Below are positions 18,686 through 27,492 of a stretch of 64,000 nucleotides of DNA, one piece after another. The notes below the pieces were generated by a model. That model did not search any database. It was not told the DNA's origin and saw nothing but the letters and a program-made list of their open reading frames with translations. This stretch comes from Draconibacterium orientale (lineage in GTDB: Bacteria > Bacteroidota > Bacteroidia > Bacteroidales > Prolixibacteraceae). Both the position numbers and the translations under genes were made by a program. How positions within the stretch are numbered: position 1 is the first letter of the stretch; each line of letters starts with the position of its first letter. The stretch is from assembly GCF_000626635.1 (NCBI RefSeq), contig NZ_CP007451.1, positions 2,861,501-2,925,500 of the forward strand, written 5' to 3'.

Positions 18686-20699
18686 TTACCAGGTGCTTAC
18701 AAATGCTCCCTGTGCGGAAAGAATGTGATGTTTGGTTTTGGATTTGGAGTTTTTTCGGTAAGGATAGTAGTTTATAACACAACAATTCTCAGAAATAGTT
18801 TCAGGGGGATCAGCCGCTTTTGTACTTATGATTATATCGGGCAAAAGGTTTTTTGTTGAAAGCTTACTTGTTTGTTTCAGCAGAACTTTTTTCCCTTCGA
18901 ATACAGCCAGCCCTTTGTGGAGAAAAAGCAAATTATCGTTGAATGATGAATCGGAAGTCAGGTAAGTGGTATGTGTTAATCGTTTCTGTCGTTTTATATT
19001 TTGCACCGAACTATAATTGTAATCGTCAGCCGAAAGTGTGTCTGCAGAAATCACATACATTTTATTCCCTTTTATAAAACAAGTTACCGGTTCCTGCGAG
19101 TTTAGCACAATTATTTCGTTTCGGTTGATTTGTTTGTACCCTGAAAACAAAATAAATGCAGCCAGCAGAACGGTGAACGAAAGTGCCGATTTTAGGAAAA
19201 CAGCTCGTTGCGAATTAAGAAAAAGGAAGATGGAAAACAGCACGGCCAAAACGAAAAGAAGTTCGGGTAAGTGAAGTACAACATCGGGTGTTGAATGAGG
19301 CAATAACTCGATGGAGGAGAGGAGAACATATACTATTTTTATAATCCATTTTACCAGGAAAGCTATTGATGTAGCCAACAACGGTACTTTTGAAAAGGCC
19401 AATAATCCCAGCCCGAGGGGAATAAGTATCATGGCGGCAGGAATTACAACAATGTTGCTCAGTAAAAAGTAGGTGGGGAACTGATTAAAATAATAAGCCG
19501 AAAGCGGGAAAGTGGCTATTTGAGCTGCAATTGAAACGCATATTAAATTCCAGAAGAACAAACCGATCTTGTTTTTCACCCTCCATAATCCGGCAATTCG
19601 GGGTTGCAGATAAACAATACCAAAAACAGCCATGTACGAGAGTTGAAATCCTACTTCGAAAAGGTTGTTGGGATTAACCAATAAAAGAAGAAAAGCCGAA
19701 GCCGCAAGCGAATTGTAAATATTTGCCCTGCGGTTGATGTTTCCGGCAATGATAATGAGGCTGAACATTGTACATGCCCGTAAAACCGATGGTGACAGAC
19801 CGGTAATAAAAGCATAACACCACAATAAACTTATTGAAAGCACCACATAAATAAACCGGCCAATTCTTCTTTTTTGCAGAAATCCAAAACAGAACGAAAA
19901 AGCAAAGAAAAGTATGCCAACATGTAATCCGGAAACGGCCAACACATGCATGGCTCCGGCTGCAGAAAATACGCGTTTTGTTTCGCGGTCGAGTTCGCGT
20001 TTATAACCGAGAGTGAGTGCTGAAAGAATTTCAGTTTCCTGTGCCCCGATATGCTGTTCGCGGTATATTCTCAGCAGTTTGTCGCGAATGGTTTCGGCCC
20101 ATAAAAGTGAAGTGTTATTGCGATACCCGGTTAAACTCCAGTTTCCGGTTTTTAAATACACCTGCCGGAGAATATGTTTCTTTTCGAGGTAACTTTTGTA
20201 GTCGAATTCGTGAGGATTGCCACGGTTTTCAATTGGTTCAGGTGCTTGCTCAAAAATAATCTGACTTCCCGGTTTTATTTCATCAATGGCTTCACTCTTT
20301 TCAAAATATACCAGTACTTTTTCTCGTGTGCCAATTAGGGTATCTTCTGTTTTTACCGAATGTATAAGAAGCAGGCTTTTGTAGGAATTGGTTTTTTCCT
20401 GCGGAGTTTCCAGTACAGTGGCTGCCATTAATCCTTTGGGGGTGGTTGGAGGTAAATGGTTGTATTGCTGGTAGGTGATGGCACCGAATAGTGCGAGCAG
20501 AATAAATGTAAATCCTCCAAAAAAGTGGAGAAAGATAAAAGTTGTAACGCCTGTGGAGGAGAACTAAAAAGATGCAGATAGCAATAGCCAAATAAATTAG
20601 CAACGTGCTGGTTGCCATGTGTATTGACGCAAGCAGAATGCCCGACGCAAAACCGGCTGCAATTCGTAAAAAGGGTATATTTTTAAATGTATTTTCCAA
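18686..20699 (-). CDS. comEC: ComEC/Rec2 family DNA uptake channel protein, interrupted by a one-base frameshift
   Basis: Inner-membrane channel family for DNA uptake in natural competence. The main frame (18686-20428 and upstream) contains the competence domain with FSAAGAMHVLAVSGLHVGIL and LSPSVLRACTM, a hallmark of ComEC. The missing N-terminus is in another frame starting at TTG 20699 (ENTFKNIPFLRIAAGFASG, hydrophobic). The two frames join at six T's (minus strand; A's at 20519-20524): dropping one T gives a continuous protein PLFGGFTFILLALFGAITYQ of about 670 aa, a normal size. No metallo-beta-lactamase domain is visible at the C-terminus, common in this phylum. Third gene of ruvX-def-comEC. 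The break may be real or a sequence error. Confidence 0.85.
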
Positions 20700-20738
20700 A
20701 ACCTACGCTTGAAGGAATAGCCTTTAAACGTAGGTTTT
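20698..20738. other. Hairpin overlapping the comEC start
   Basis: aaaacctacg (20698-20707) pairs with cgtaggtttt (20729-20738), with an additional inner helix (aagg/cctt). It lies between def and comEC and covers the TTG start codon. It may be a weak terminator of def or may restrain comEC translation. Confidence 0.5.
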
Positions 20739-20752
20739 GAAAAATGGTTACA

Positions 20753-21307
20753 TTATCTCGGAACTTTTATGCGGTAGTGTGGGCGAACTTTACCTTTTGA
20801 AATGGCAATAAGTTTACTTTTTAATAAACGTTTGCGCAATGGCGATAAATAATCGACAAATAAAATGCCCTCTAAATGATCATACTCGTGTTGGATAACG
20901 CGTCCTGCAAATCCTTTGTAGGTTTCGGTGTGTTCTTCAAAGTTCTCGTCGAGGTATTTAATGGTCACCTCGTCGGGGCGATCTACATCCTCTCTTATTT
21001 CGGGCAAACTCAAACATCCTTCGTTCATTGTCCATTCGTCGCCTTTGGTTTCAATAATCTGTGGGTTGATAAAAACCTTTTTAAAACCTTCCAGTTCCGG
21101 CTCTTCGTCGGCACCCGATGATGCATCGATTACAAACAGGCGAATCGACAAGCCAACCTGCGGTGCTGCCAAACCAACGCCATCAGAGTAATACATGGTT
21201 TCCCACATATTTTCAATTATCTCATCCAACTTTGGATGATCTTTTTCAATTGTTTGGGCTTTCTTGCGTAATAAAGGGTCTCCGTAAACTGTAACCGGGT
21301 ATTTCAT
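20753..21307 (-). CDS. def: Peptide deformylase
   Basis: Removes the N-formyl group from nascent proteins; Fe/Zn metallohydrolase of 184 aa. All three motifs are present: GVGLAAPQVG (motif 1), EGCLSLPEI with the metal Cys (motif 2) and QHEYDHLEG with the two metal His and catalytic Glu (motif 3). It follows ruvX by 55 bp and precedes comEC by 53 bp on the same strand. Confidence 0.97.
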   Translation of the reverse strand: MKYPVTVYGDPLLRKKAQTIEKDHPKLDEIIENMWETMYYSDGVGLAAPQVGLSIRLFVIDASSGADEEPELEGFKKVFINPQIIETKGDEWTMNEGCLSLPEIREDVDRPDEVTIKYLDENFEEHTETYKGFAGRVIQHEYDHLEGILFVDYLSPLRKRLLKSKLIAISKGKVRPHYRIKVPR

Positions 21308-21362
21308 TTCTTTCTATTTTAATTTCAATAACAACTCTTTTAACCTTTTGAAAAATTGGTTT

Positions 21363-21788
21363 TTAACGTGTTGAGTTGCGTTTTTGTTCTAAGTAATTTT
21401 GTAAAATAATAGTTGCACTAATGGCATCAACCAGTGCTTTGTCTTGTCGCTTTTGTTTTTTCAGGCCTCCGTCAATCATCGTTTGAAACGCCATTTTCGA
21501 CGTAAAACGTTCGTCGTAAATCTCCAGATTCATCTCCGGGTATATCTGCTGAAACTTTTTCAAAAACGGATTGACAAATCTAACAGACTCCGAGGCCTGG
21601 TTGTTCATTTGTTTGGGATATCCCACAACCACCGTTTCCACCTCTTCTTTTTCGAAATAATCTTTCAAAAAATCCCAAATGGTGTGTGTTGGAACTGTTG
21701 TTAAGCGGCTGGCAATAATCTGCCCCGGATCGGTAACTGCCAATCCTGTTCGCTTTTTTCCGTAATCTATTGCTAATATCCGGGCCAT
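21363..21788 (-). CDS. ruvX: Putative pre-16S rRNA nuclease / Holliday junction resolvase-like YqgF
   Basis: 141-aa RNase H-fold protein of the YqgF family, implicated in 16S rRNA 5'-end maturation. N-terminal ILAIDYGKKRTGLAV contains the first catalytic Asp; VVVGYPKQMNNQASE and YDERFTSKMA carry the conserved segment with acidic residues; DAISATIILQNYL near the C-terminus supplies the last Asp. Adjacent to def as in many Bacteroidota. Confidence 0.93.
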   Translation of the reverse strand: MARILAIDYGKKRTGLAVTDPGQIIASRLTTVPTHTIWDFLKDYFEKEEVETVVVGYPKQMNNQASESVRFVNPFLKKFQQIYPEMNLEIYDERFTSKMAFQTMIDGGLKKQKRQDKALVDAISATIILQNYLEQKRNSTR

Positions 21789-21995
21789 ACCTTTAATTAA
21801 ATCGCCGCAAAAGTAGAGAGAATTGCTTAGAAAAAAAAGTGCATAAATGCCTGTTCTCTAGTAGGTGTAACTTTTCTCACACGCAACTGTGGCTTTTTTG
21901 GCACACGCTTTGCATTAACAAAGGCAGATATCGATTTTTATTTTGGCGCCAACAGAGCATAGCAAACAAATTGTTGAATTTTAAAGTCTAGTGTC

Positions 21996-23138
21996 ATGAA
22001 AGCAACAACATTAAAATTGTTTGCCACGATAATTACTCTGGCGGCAATTACATTACTAACAACAGTTCCGGCCCAGGCCCAGCGCAGGGGAGGAGAACGG
22101 GGAACAGAAAAAAGGGAAGCTCCGAAAAGAAGTAGCAGAAGTGAGGTTAAAACCAAAAGTGCCTCAAAAAACTATCGACAGTCAGCTCCAACACGGTCGG
22201 ATAAAAGCGTTCGGTCATCGAGTAAAACAACTACCAACCGAAACAGTGCAACGGTTCGTTCGAGCAATAATAAATACAATGATTCTCGTTCGGCAAATCG
22301 CAATGTTCAGCGAAAAAGTAGTTCTGACAACAACTATAAATCGCAAAAAAGTACTGCCAGGTCTTCAGATAATGTTTACAGACAAAGTCAACCCCAAAGG
22401 ACAGATCAGGCCCGAAGCAGAGAGGCGAACAGACAGCCATCGCGGGTTTATACAAATACAAAAAATTCGAGTCCGGCAGTTGCAAACGGAAGAGGAACAA
22501 GTCGGAAGTCAGTTTCCGAAGCACGCAAATATTATAATGTAGATAGAAATGATAAACGCTTTACACCGACTAACAGTTACCGGGGAAGCAGCCGGCAGTG
22601 GAGTAGCAGAAACCGCCCGAAAACAATGAACTACAACCACCGCGACAGAAAGTATTATTCAAACTATAATTATTATAAAAATAATCACTGGGATCGCCGT
22701 TGGGAGCACTACCGTTGGAACCACAACAGCTGGCGCGACTATTACGGCGGGTACCATCCATACTCTTACCGTTATCACAAATATTATTACTACAATAATC
22801 ATTACGGGCATGTAATTCGCAAGTTTGTTTACCGTCCAACTGTGTTTGTGCACAACCATAATCGCTACTGTTGCTACGACGGACACTTCTTCCGTTATCA
22901 TGCAGGAATCGGTTACGTGTTGGTTAACCTGCCATTCGGATTTTCATTCGAACGTTTACCATACGGCTACGAGCAGGTTCATATAAACGGTTACCTGTAT
23001 TTCAGGGTTGGAAATTTATTCTTCGAGTCGTCGGCCTTAGGTTTTAGCCTGGTGCACTATCCCGACAGGTATTACGCTTATAACGACGATTATTACAACC
23101 AGGGATATGTTGATGATTACTATTACGAGCCCTATTAA
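21996..23138 (+). CDS. Exported basic Tyr/His/Asn-rich protein, DUF6515-like
   Basis: 380 aa. A Sec signal peptide (about residues 1-28, ending VPAQAQ) is followed by about 180 residues rich in Ser, Arg, Lys, Asn and Gln with RSS/SRSS-type low-complexity repeats and no hydrophobic segment, then a Tyr/His/Trp-rich stretch (YYSNYNYYKN, WRDYYGGYH, YHKYYYYNNHYGH). The C-terminal 100 residues (YHAGIGYVLVNLPFGF, LPYGYEQVHINGYLYF) resemble the DUF6515 pattern. Probably cell-envelope located. The charge suggests binding to anionic polymers (inference). A terminator follows. Confidence 0.65.
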   Translation: MKATTLKLFATIITLAAITLLTTVPAQAQRRGGERGTEKREAPKRSSRSEVKTKSASKNYRQSAPTRSDKSVRSSSKTTTNRNSATVRSSNNKYNDSRSANRNVQRKSSSDNNYKSQKSTARSSDNVYRQSQPQRTDQARSREANRQPSRVYTNTKNSSPAVANGRGTSRKSVSEARKYYNVDRNDKRFTPTNSYRGSSRQWSSRNRPKTMNYNHRDRKYYSNYNYYKNNHWDRRWEHYRWNHNSWRDYYGGYHPYSYRYHKYYYYNNHYGHVIRKFVYRPTVFVHNHNRYCCYDGHFFRYHAGIGYVLVNLPFGFSFERLPYGYEQVHINGYLYFRVGNLFFESSALGFSLVHYPDRYYAYNDDYYNQGYVDDYYYEPY

Positions 23139-23210
23139 CAGGAATTGGATATAAAATTACGAAGCAGGCTAGACCTTGGATTTATACTGTTTCTAACAGC
23201 ACTGCCCGTC

Positions 23211-23235
23211 AGCATTTATTTGGCGGGCAGTTTTT
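23211..23235 (+). terminator. Intrinsic terminator after the exported basic protein
   Basis: actgcccgtc (23211-23220) pairs with ggcgggcagt (23222-23231 region) and is followed by a run of T's. It lies about 75 bp after the stop at 23138. Confidence 0.75.
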
Positions 23236-23342
23236 GTGTTTAAAAAATCAGATTTTGTGGTGTCTGTTTTTGAGAATATGTTATTGAACTTGTTTTTATG
23301 TCAAACATTTTGTCTATTTTTAGTTGTCCAAATACAATAAAT

Positions 23343-23999
23343 ATGGAAAACAAATTGAAACGAGATCAACTTCCGGCTAAAAAAGCAAAAAACTGGAAAA
23401 AGAGTTTTAAAGAAGAAGCCGATAAAACCTTCAACCTAAAACTTACACCTATTGTTCTTCAGAAGGAAACCTATAAATCGTTAATAGGAGAGAATGAAAA
23501 CCGGGTGCGTGTTTATCTGGGGCTCGATAATAAAAAAGAAGATGGCAAATATGTGTTATGCGCCTACGCGGTATCCTCTTTTCTTTTGGGTAGCGGCGAT
23601 GTGTATGCCGATTATGAAACGCCTGTTTATAAACTCGGAAAGAAAAATGAGGATTTCTCAGATAATACGGGAGAGGTAATTGAAAGTATCCGTTTGTATC
23701 GTAAGTGGAGAGCCGGAGAAATTGATTCGGACGCAGATGGAGCTGCATTCCGTCAATATATTTACCCGAATGCCTATTTGCTCACTAAATTTGAATTGCA
23801 TGAGTTGTTTAATGCTCAAAATCATAAAGAAATTGTTTTAGAGTTTGGCGTTGCAAAAACAATGAATATAATGTTGAGCGCTGCATCTTTGTCAACCGAA
23901 GAATCGACAGAACAGGACAAGGCTGTTGAACCGGAATATTACGACGAAGCACAATTATGTCCTCCGTTTTGTGACGAACGAAGCATATACAATTCCTAA
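23343..23999 (+). CDS. Hypothetical protein
   Basis: 218 aa, soluble, lysine-rich N-terminus (MENKLKRDQLPAKKAKNWKK), no signal peptide and no membrane segment. An in-frame codon further upstream (23298) exists, but the ATG at 23343 gives a cleaner start. Acidic C-terminus ending in a small Cys-containing motif (AQLCPPFCDERS). I do not recognise a family. Its stop is followed within 3 bp by the start of the membrane protein gene, so the pair is co-transcribed, possibly with the kinase/regulator genes downstream. Confidence 0.6.
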   Translation: MENKLKRDQLPAKKAKNWKKSFKEEADKTFNLKLTPIVLQKETYKSLIGENENRVRVYLGLDNKKEDGKYVLCAYAVSSFLLGSGDVYADYETPVYKLGKKNEDFSDNTGEVIESIRLYRKWRAGEIDSDADGAAFRQYIYPNAYLLTKFELHELFNAQNHKEIVLEFGVAKTMNIMLSAASLSTEESTEQDKAVEPEYYDEAQLCPPFCDERSIYNS

Positions 24000-24002
24000 A
24001 CT

Positions 24003-24638
24003 TTGAGCTTAACAGATTTTCTTTGGGTTTCAATTTTGTTCCCCTTTACCACTGGGTTATTTTATTTTAAACGATTCGATACTTCTATTAAGCTGTTCTA
24101 TCTGTATGTTCTTTATGGTACAGTAAACGAAGTTGTAACTTTTGTTCTCAGGCATTTGGGGTTGAATAATACGATGCCGTTTATTCATTTGTATCAAATG
24201 GTTACTTTTCCGATTCTTGTACTTTTTTATTCAAATCTAATTTTCAAAAAAGCAGTAAGCCGGTTCTCAATCGTTTTAATTTCGATATTCGAATTCTATA
24301 ACTTTATTAACCTAACATTTATTCAAAGCATATACGAATACCCTGACATTACGCGTACCATCGCAACTTTTGTGGTTATTGTTTTATGCATCTGGTATTT
24401 TTACAGGGTGATGGTTGAAGCAAAAATCATGTCGCTGTGGGATGAGGCAACTATTTGGATTAACGGAGCACTACTCGTCTATTATTCAGGCAATTTGTTT
24501 TTTACCGTTTTGTTTAATGTTATTTTGGAGTATTCGCGCGAATTTTCAAAAATAACTGTCATTTCTTTTTCAGTTATCCTGGCATTGTTTTATGCACTTG
24601 TAACCGTTGGGTTTTGGAAAGCCGGCAGGAGTCGGTAA
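24003..24638 (+). CDS. Hypothetical multi-pass membrane protein
   Basis: 211 aa with about six to seven hydrophobic segments distributed over its whole length, e.g. FLWVSILFPFTTGLFYF, ILVLFYSNLIF, TIATFVVIVLCIWYFY and VISFSVILALFYALVTVGF. The start is TTG at 24003, the only plausible one because the preceding in-frame codon is the stop of the upstream gene. No family recognised. The position directly before a histidine kinase that lacks its own sensor domain makes it a candidate membrane sensor for that kinase (inference). Confidence 0.6.
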   Translation: MSLTDFLWVSILFPFTTGLFYFKRFDTSIKLFYLYVLYGTVNEVVTFVLRHLGLNNTMPFIHLYQMVTFPILVLFYSNLIFKKAVSRFSIVLISIFEFYNFINLTFIQSIYEYPDITRTIATFVVIVLCIWYFYRVMVEAKIMSLWDEATIWINGALLVYYSGNLFFTVLFNVILEYSREFSKITVISFSVILALFYALVTVGFWKAGRSR

Positions 24639-24758
24639 GGTTCGGGGGGAGAATATTTTAGGTTCTGCAGTTGCCGTTCCTTCAATATCGATTATCGTTT
24701 AAATTTTACAGAAAGTTCAATTTTGTTAATTATTTTAGCAATGTCTAAAAAGTGAATT

Positions 24759-25550
24759 GTGGAGGGAACAGGGAATTCCGAAATATTATTGGTGTATTTA
24801 ATTGGTACCATTGGGATGCTGTTATTGGCAGGTGGCCTGTTTTTTTTCTTTATAGCATATCAAAAAAGATTGTTGCAGAAACAGCTGGAGTTGAATCGTG
24901 TGGTTCAAAATCAGCAGGAAGAAATTATAAAAAACACGATTCAGTCGCAGGAGAATGAACGCAAACGTATAGCGCGCGATTTGCACGATGAGGTTGGTGC
25001 AATGCTTTCGGTGGTGAAACTTACTGTTGGGAGAATTGAGAAAAAAGCAGAAGGAGGCAAAGCAAAAGAGCTGGCTACCGAAACCAAAACCTATCTTGAT
25101 GATGTAATTCTTCAGGTACGGCGTATTTCACGGTCGTTATTACCTCCGTCGTTGGAAAAACTGGGATTGTATTTTGCGCTTGAAGAGCTGGCAAATTGGG
25201 TGAATAAATCGGACCAATTGGCCATTGAATGTTGGAAAAGCGGAGAGCAATTTCGTTTTGATAGTAAACAGGAACTGGCCGTTTTTCGTATTGTGCAGGA
25301 ATTGGTTAATAATGCCATTAAACACGCCGAGGCATCACACATTTTAATAGATATTCGATTTGCCAAACAGCTTGTTGCTGTTGTTGTTGCCGACGATGGA
25401 AAGGGATTTTCGCCGGAGGAAAAAATGCAAACGGGGCTTGGTTTACGAAACCTTGAAAGCCGGTCGGAAATGGCAAATGCTAAATTTAAAATGAAATCAT
25501 CGCCGGGAAAAGGCACCCGGGCAATTATAGCTTTGCAAATTAATGAGTGA
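24759..25550 (+). CDS. Sensor histidine kinase, HisKA_3 / NarX-type
   Basis: 263 aa. One N-terminal membrane segment (about residues 8-30), a short coiled-coil (KRLLQKQLELNRVVQNQQEE), the HisKA_3 dimerisation helix with phospho-acceptor His in RKRIARDLHDEVGAML, and the HATPase domain with ELVNNAIKHA (N box), VADDGKGF (G1) and GLGLRNLESR (G2). No extracytoplasmic sensor domain. The start is GTG at 24759. It overlaps the response regulator gene by 8 bp, so the two form one two-component system. Confidence 0.9.
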   Translation: MEGTGNSEILLVYLIGTIGMLLLAGGLFFFFIAYQKRLLQKQLELNRVVQNQQEEIIKNTIQSQENERKRIARDLHDEVGAMLSVVKLTVGRIEKKAEGGKAKELATETKTYLDDVILQVRRISRSLLPPSLEKLGLYFALEELANWVNKSDQLAIECWKSGEQFRFDSKQELAVFRIVQELVNNAIKHAEASHILIDIRFAKQLVAVVVADDGKGFSPEEKMQTGLGLRNLESRSEMANAKFKMKSSPGKGTRAIIALQINE

Positions 25551-26196
25551 GCAAAAAATAGATATTGTTGTTACCGACGACCATAAACTTTTTAGGAAAG
25601 GCATGGTTGGCCTGTTGGATGATTTTGATATTGTTGACAATATTTATGAGGCCGGTAACGGAATCGAATTATTGGAACTGCTGGGGAAGCTGGATAAAAA
25701 ACCTGAGCTGATATTGCTCGATATTAATATGCCCGAAATGGATGGTGTTGAAGTAACCAAACATTTACGAAAAGATTATCCCGGAATTCGGATATTAATA
25801 CTTAGTATGGAAGAAGCTCCTTTGTTGGTGGCGCACCTGGTTAGCGAAGGAGTAAACGGTTATTTATTAAAAAATGCCGAGCCTGATGAATTGGAATTAG
25901 CCATAAAAAAGGTAATAAAAAACGACTTTTATTTTTCGGGTAGTTTGTCGGGGGCGGTCTTTCAGGGTTTAAAGAAGAATACTACCAAAGATTCAGGATT
26001 GCAGTTTAATCTTACAAAACGTGAAAGCCAGGTTTTAAAGTTGATTTGCGAAGAGTTAACGGCAACTGAGATTGGAGAAAAACTGGGCCTGAGTGCACGT
26101 ACCATCGAAGGGCACAAGTATAACCTGCTCGAAAAAACAAACACAAAGAATATTGCAGGTCTTGTAATCTTCGCCATTGAAGTTGTCAAAAGTTAA
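25543..26196 (+). CDS. LuxR/NarL-family response regulator
   Basis: 217 aa. Receiver domain (about 1-120) with acidic pocket DDHK, phospho-acceptor Asp in LILLDINMPEMDG, conserved Thr/Ser position at ILILSMEE and Lys in YLLKNAEPDE, followed by a GerE-type HTH (LTKRESQVLKLICEELTA, then TEIGEKLGLSARTIEGHK). Partner of the upstream kinase. Target genes unknown; in this phylum such pairs often act on neighbouring or distant genes. Confidence 0.92.
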   Translation: MSEQKIDIVVTDDHKLFRKGMVGLLDDFDIVDNIYEAGNGIELLELLGKLDKKPELILLDINMPEMDGVEVTKHLRKDYPGIRILILSMEEAPLLVAHLVSEGVNGYLLKNAEPDELELAIKKVIKNDFYFSGSLSGAVFQGLKKNTTKDSGLQFNLTKRESQVLKLICEELTATEIGEKLGLSARTIEGHKYNLLEKTNTKNIAGLVIFAIEVVKS

Positions 26197-26206
26197 CTGT
26201 TGAAAA

Positions 26207-26256
26207 GAAAGAATGATATTTCAATATTGAGACACAATATTTTATATCATTCTTTC
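26207..26256. terminator. Hairpin after the response regulator gene
   Basis: gaaagaatgatat (26207-26219) pairs perfectly with atatcattctttc (26244-26256). The inner loop also contains aatatt/aatatt. No T-run follows on the plus strand, so termination efficiency is uncertain. Confidence 0.5.
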
Positions 26257-26353
26257 AAAAAATCGTGTTGAGTAAAAGTATAATAAAAAAGAGATTTGTC
26301 CCTATTTAAAATTTGGGAATTCAAAGAATAATACAAAAGTAAGAGATTATCAG

Positions 26354-27058
26354 GTGCTTGAAGCAATACTATATCGGTTAAAGACAGGATGTCAATGGAG
26401 ACAATTACCTATGAAACAATTCTTCCGTTGCAAATATAACTGGCAAAGTGTGTATTTCCACTATCAAAAATGGTGCAAGGACGGAAGCTGGGATGAGATG
26501 TGGCAAAACATCCTGAACAAATACAAACACTTGCTGGACTTGTCAAGTATCCAGCTCGATGGTACACATACTCCAACTAAACGTGGTGGGGAAGCAGTTG
26601 CCTATCAGGGGAGGAAAAAAGCAAAAACAAGTAATATGCTGATTTTAACGGATAGCCAAGGAATCCCTCTGACTTGTAGCGACCCTATTGACGGGAATCA
26701 CAATGATGCATACAACCTGGTTCCAACGGCAAAAAAAATGATTGCCGTTCTGGAAAACTCAGGGGTACACACCGATGGATTGTTCTTAAATGCTGACTCT
26801 GGATTCGATACAGAAGAATTTCGTCATTATTGTTCGGAAACAGAGATCATTGGCAATATTGATCAAAACAAACGCAATGGAATAAATAGTGAATACTTAT
26901 TCGACGACTTACTGTATAAATGCAGATTTGTTGTGGAACGCACTAACGCATGGCTTGATGCATTTAAAGCAATATTAGTACGATTTGAAACAAATGCGAC
27001 ACATTGGAAAGCACTGAATTTACTTGCATTTACCGTGATTTTACTACGTAAACTTTAA
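26354..27058 (+). CDS. IS5-family transposase, N-terminus degenerate
   Basis: DDE transposase of an IS5-type element. From the GTG at 26354, 234 aa: EAILYRLKTGCQWRQLP (insertion-type HTH region), IQLDGTHTP (first D), LFLNADSGFDTEEF (second D), RFVVERTNAWLDAFKAI (E with the Y/K-like signature region). The frame is open back to 26276 (KYNKKEICPYLKFG...), clearly part of the normal N-terminus, but there a TAA stop precedes it and no ATG is available, so the gene is either using an unusual start or is decayed. Terminal inverted repeats and target duplication were not found. It lies between the two-component system and ppdK. Confidence 0.8.
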   Translation: MLEAILYRLKTGCQWRQLPMKQFFRCKYNWQSVYFHYQKWCKDGSWDEMWQNILNKYKHLLDLSSIQLDGTHTPTKRGGEAVAYQGRKKAKTSNMLILTDSQGIPLTCSDPIDGNHNDAYNLVPTAKKMIAVLENSGVHTDGLFLNADSGFDTEEFRHYCSETEIIGNIDQNKRNGINSEYLFDDLLYKCRFVVERTNAWLDAFKAILVRFETNATHWKALNLLAFTVILLRKL

Positions 27059-27093
27059 ACAACTTCATTAAAAACAACCTCTATAAAATATAA

Positions 27094-27118
27094 AAGGAGC
27101 ACAAAATTTGTGCTCCTT
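27094..27118. terminator. Perfect 12-bp-arm hairpin after the transposase
   Basis: aaggagcacaaa (27094-27105) and tttgtgctcctt (27107-27118) are exact reverse complements around a single base. It may be the terminator of the transposase gene or part of the element end. Confidence 0.6.
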
Positions 27119-27437
27119 CCCGGATTCCATCATCTTATTTTTTATCACAGTGACTAAGGGAAATGGGACAGTGTATATTGAAGTAAAATGTGTTGAAAGT
27201 TAGAGGATAAAAAATAACTAAGCAGAGGAGAGGAAATATAGTTCAGCGTTTGTGATGTGAATGTGTCTAACGAATGTGAATTTATTTTACGCTTTATTTC
27301 CATTGATGGATCCTTTAGTTGTTATGGCAAAGTTCGGAAAGAACAAGCAAAAAAAATAGCGTAGAATTACTCGATTTTAACCAGGTAATTCTACTTGGTT
27401 TTATCAGGTAGTTTTACCTGGTTTTTAATTACAGGGC
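27119..27437. other. Non-coding region before ppdK terminator
   Basis: No gene supported in this stretch. Contains the aaccaggtaa / ttacctggtt inverted repeat (27379-27423) and otherwise AT-rich DNA. Confidence 0.5.
27379..27423. repeat. Inverted repeat with two related CCAGGTA/TACCTGG units
   Basis: aaccaggtaa (27379-27388) is the reverse complement of ttacctggtt (27414-27423). The interior repeats the theme (caggtagttt near 27405). It could form a cruciform or alternative hairpins just outside the ppdK terminator. Confidence 0.65.
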
Positions 27438-27470
27438 AAAAAAAAAGAGCCACTCCGAAGAGTAGCTCTT
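27438..27470 (-). terminator. Strong intrinsic terminator of ppdK with UUCG loop
   Basis: On the minus strand aagagctactc pairs with gagtggctctt (11 bp, one G-U) around a ttcg tetraloop, followed by nine T's. It starts 23 bp past the ppdK stop. Confidence 0.9.
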
Positions 27471-27492
27471 AATTATTTAACAGTAGTAAATT

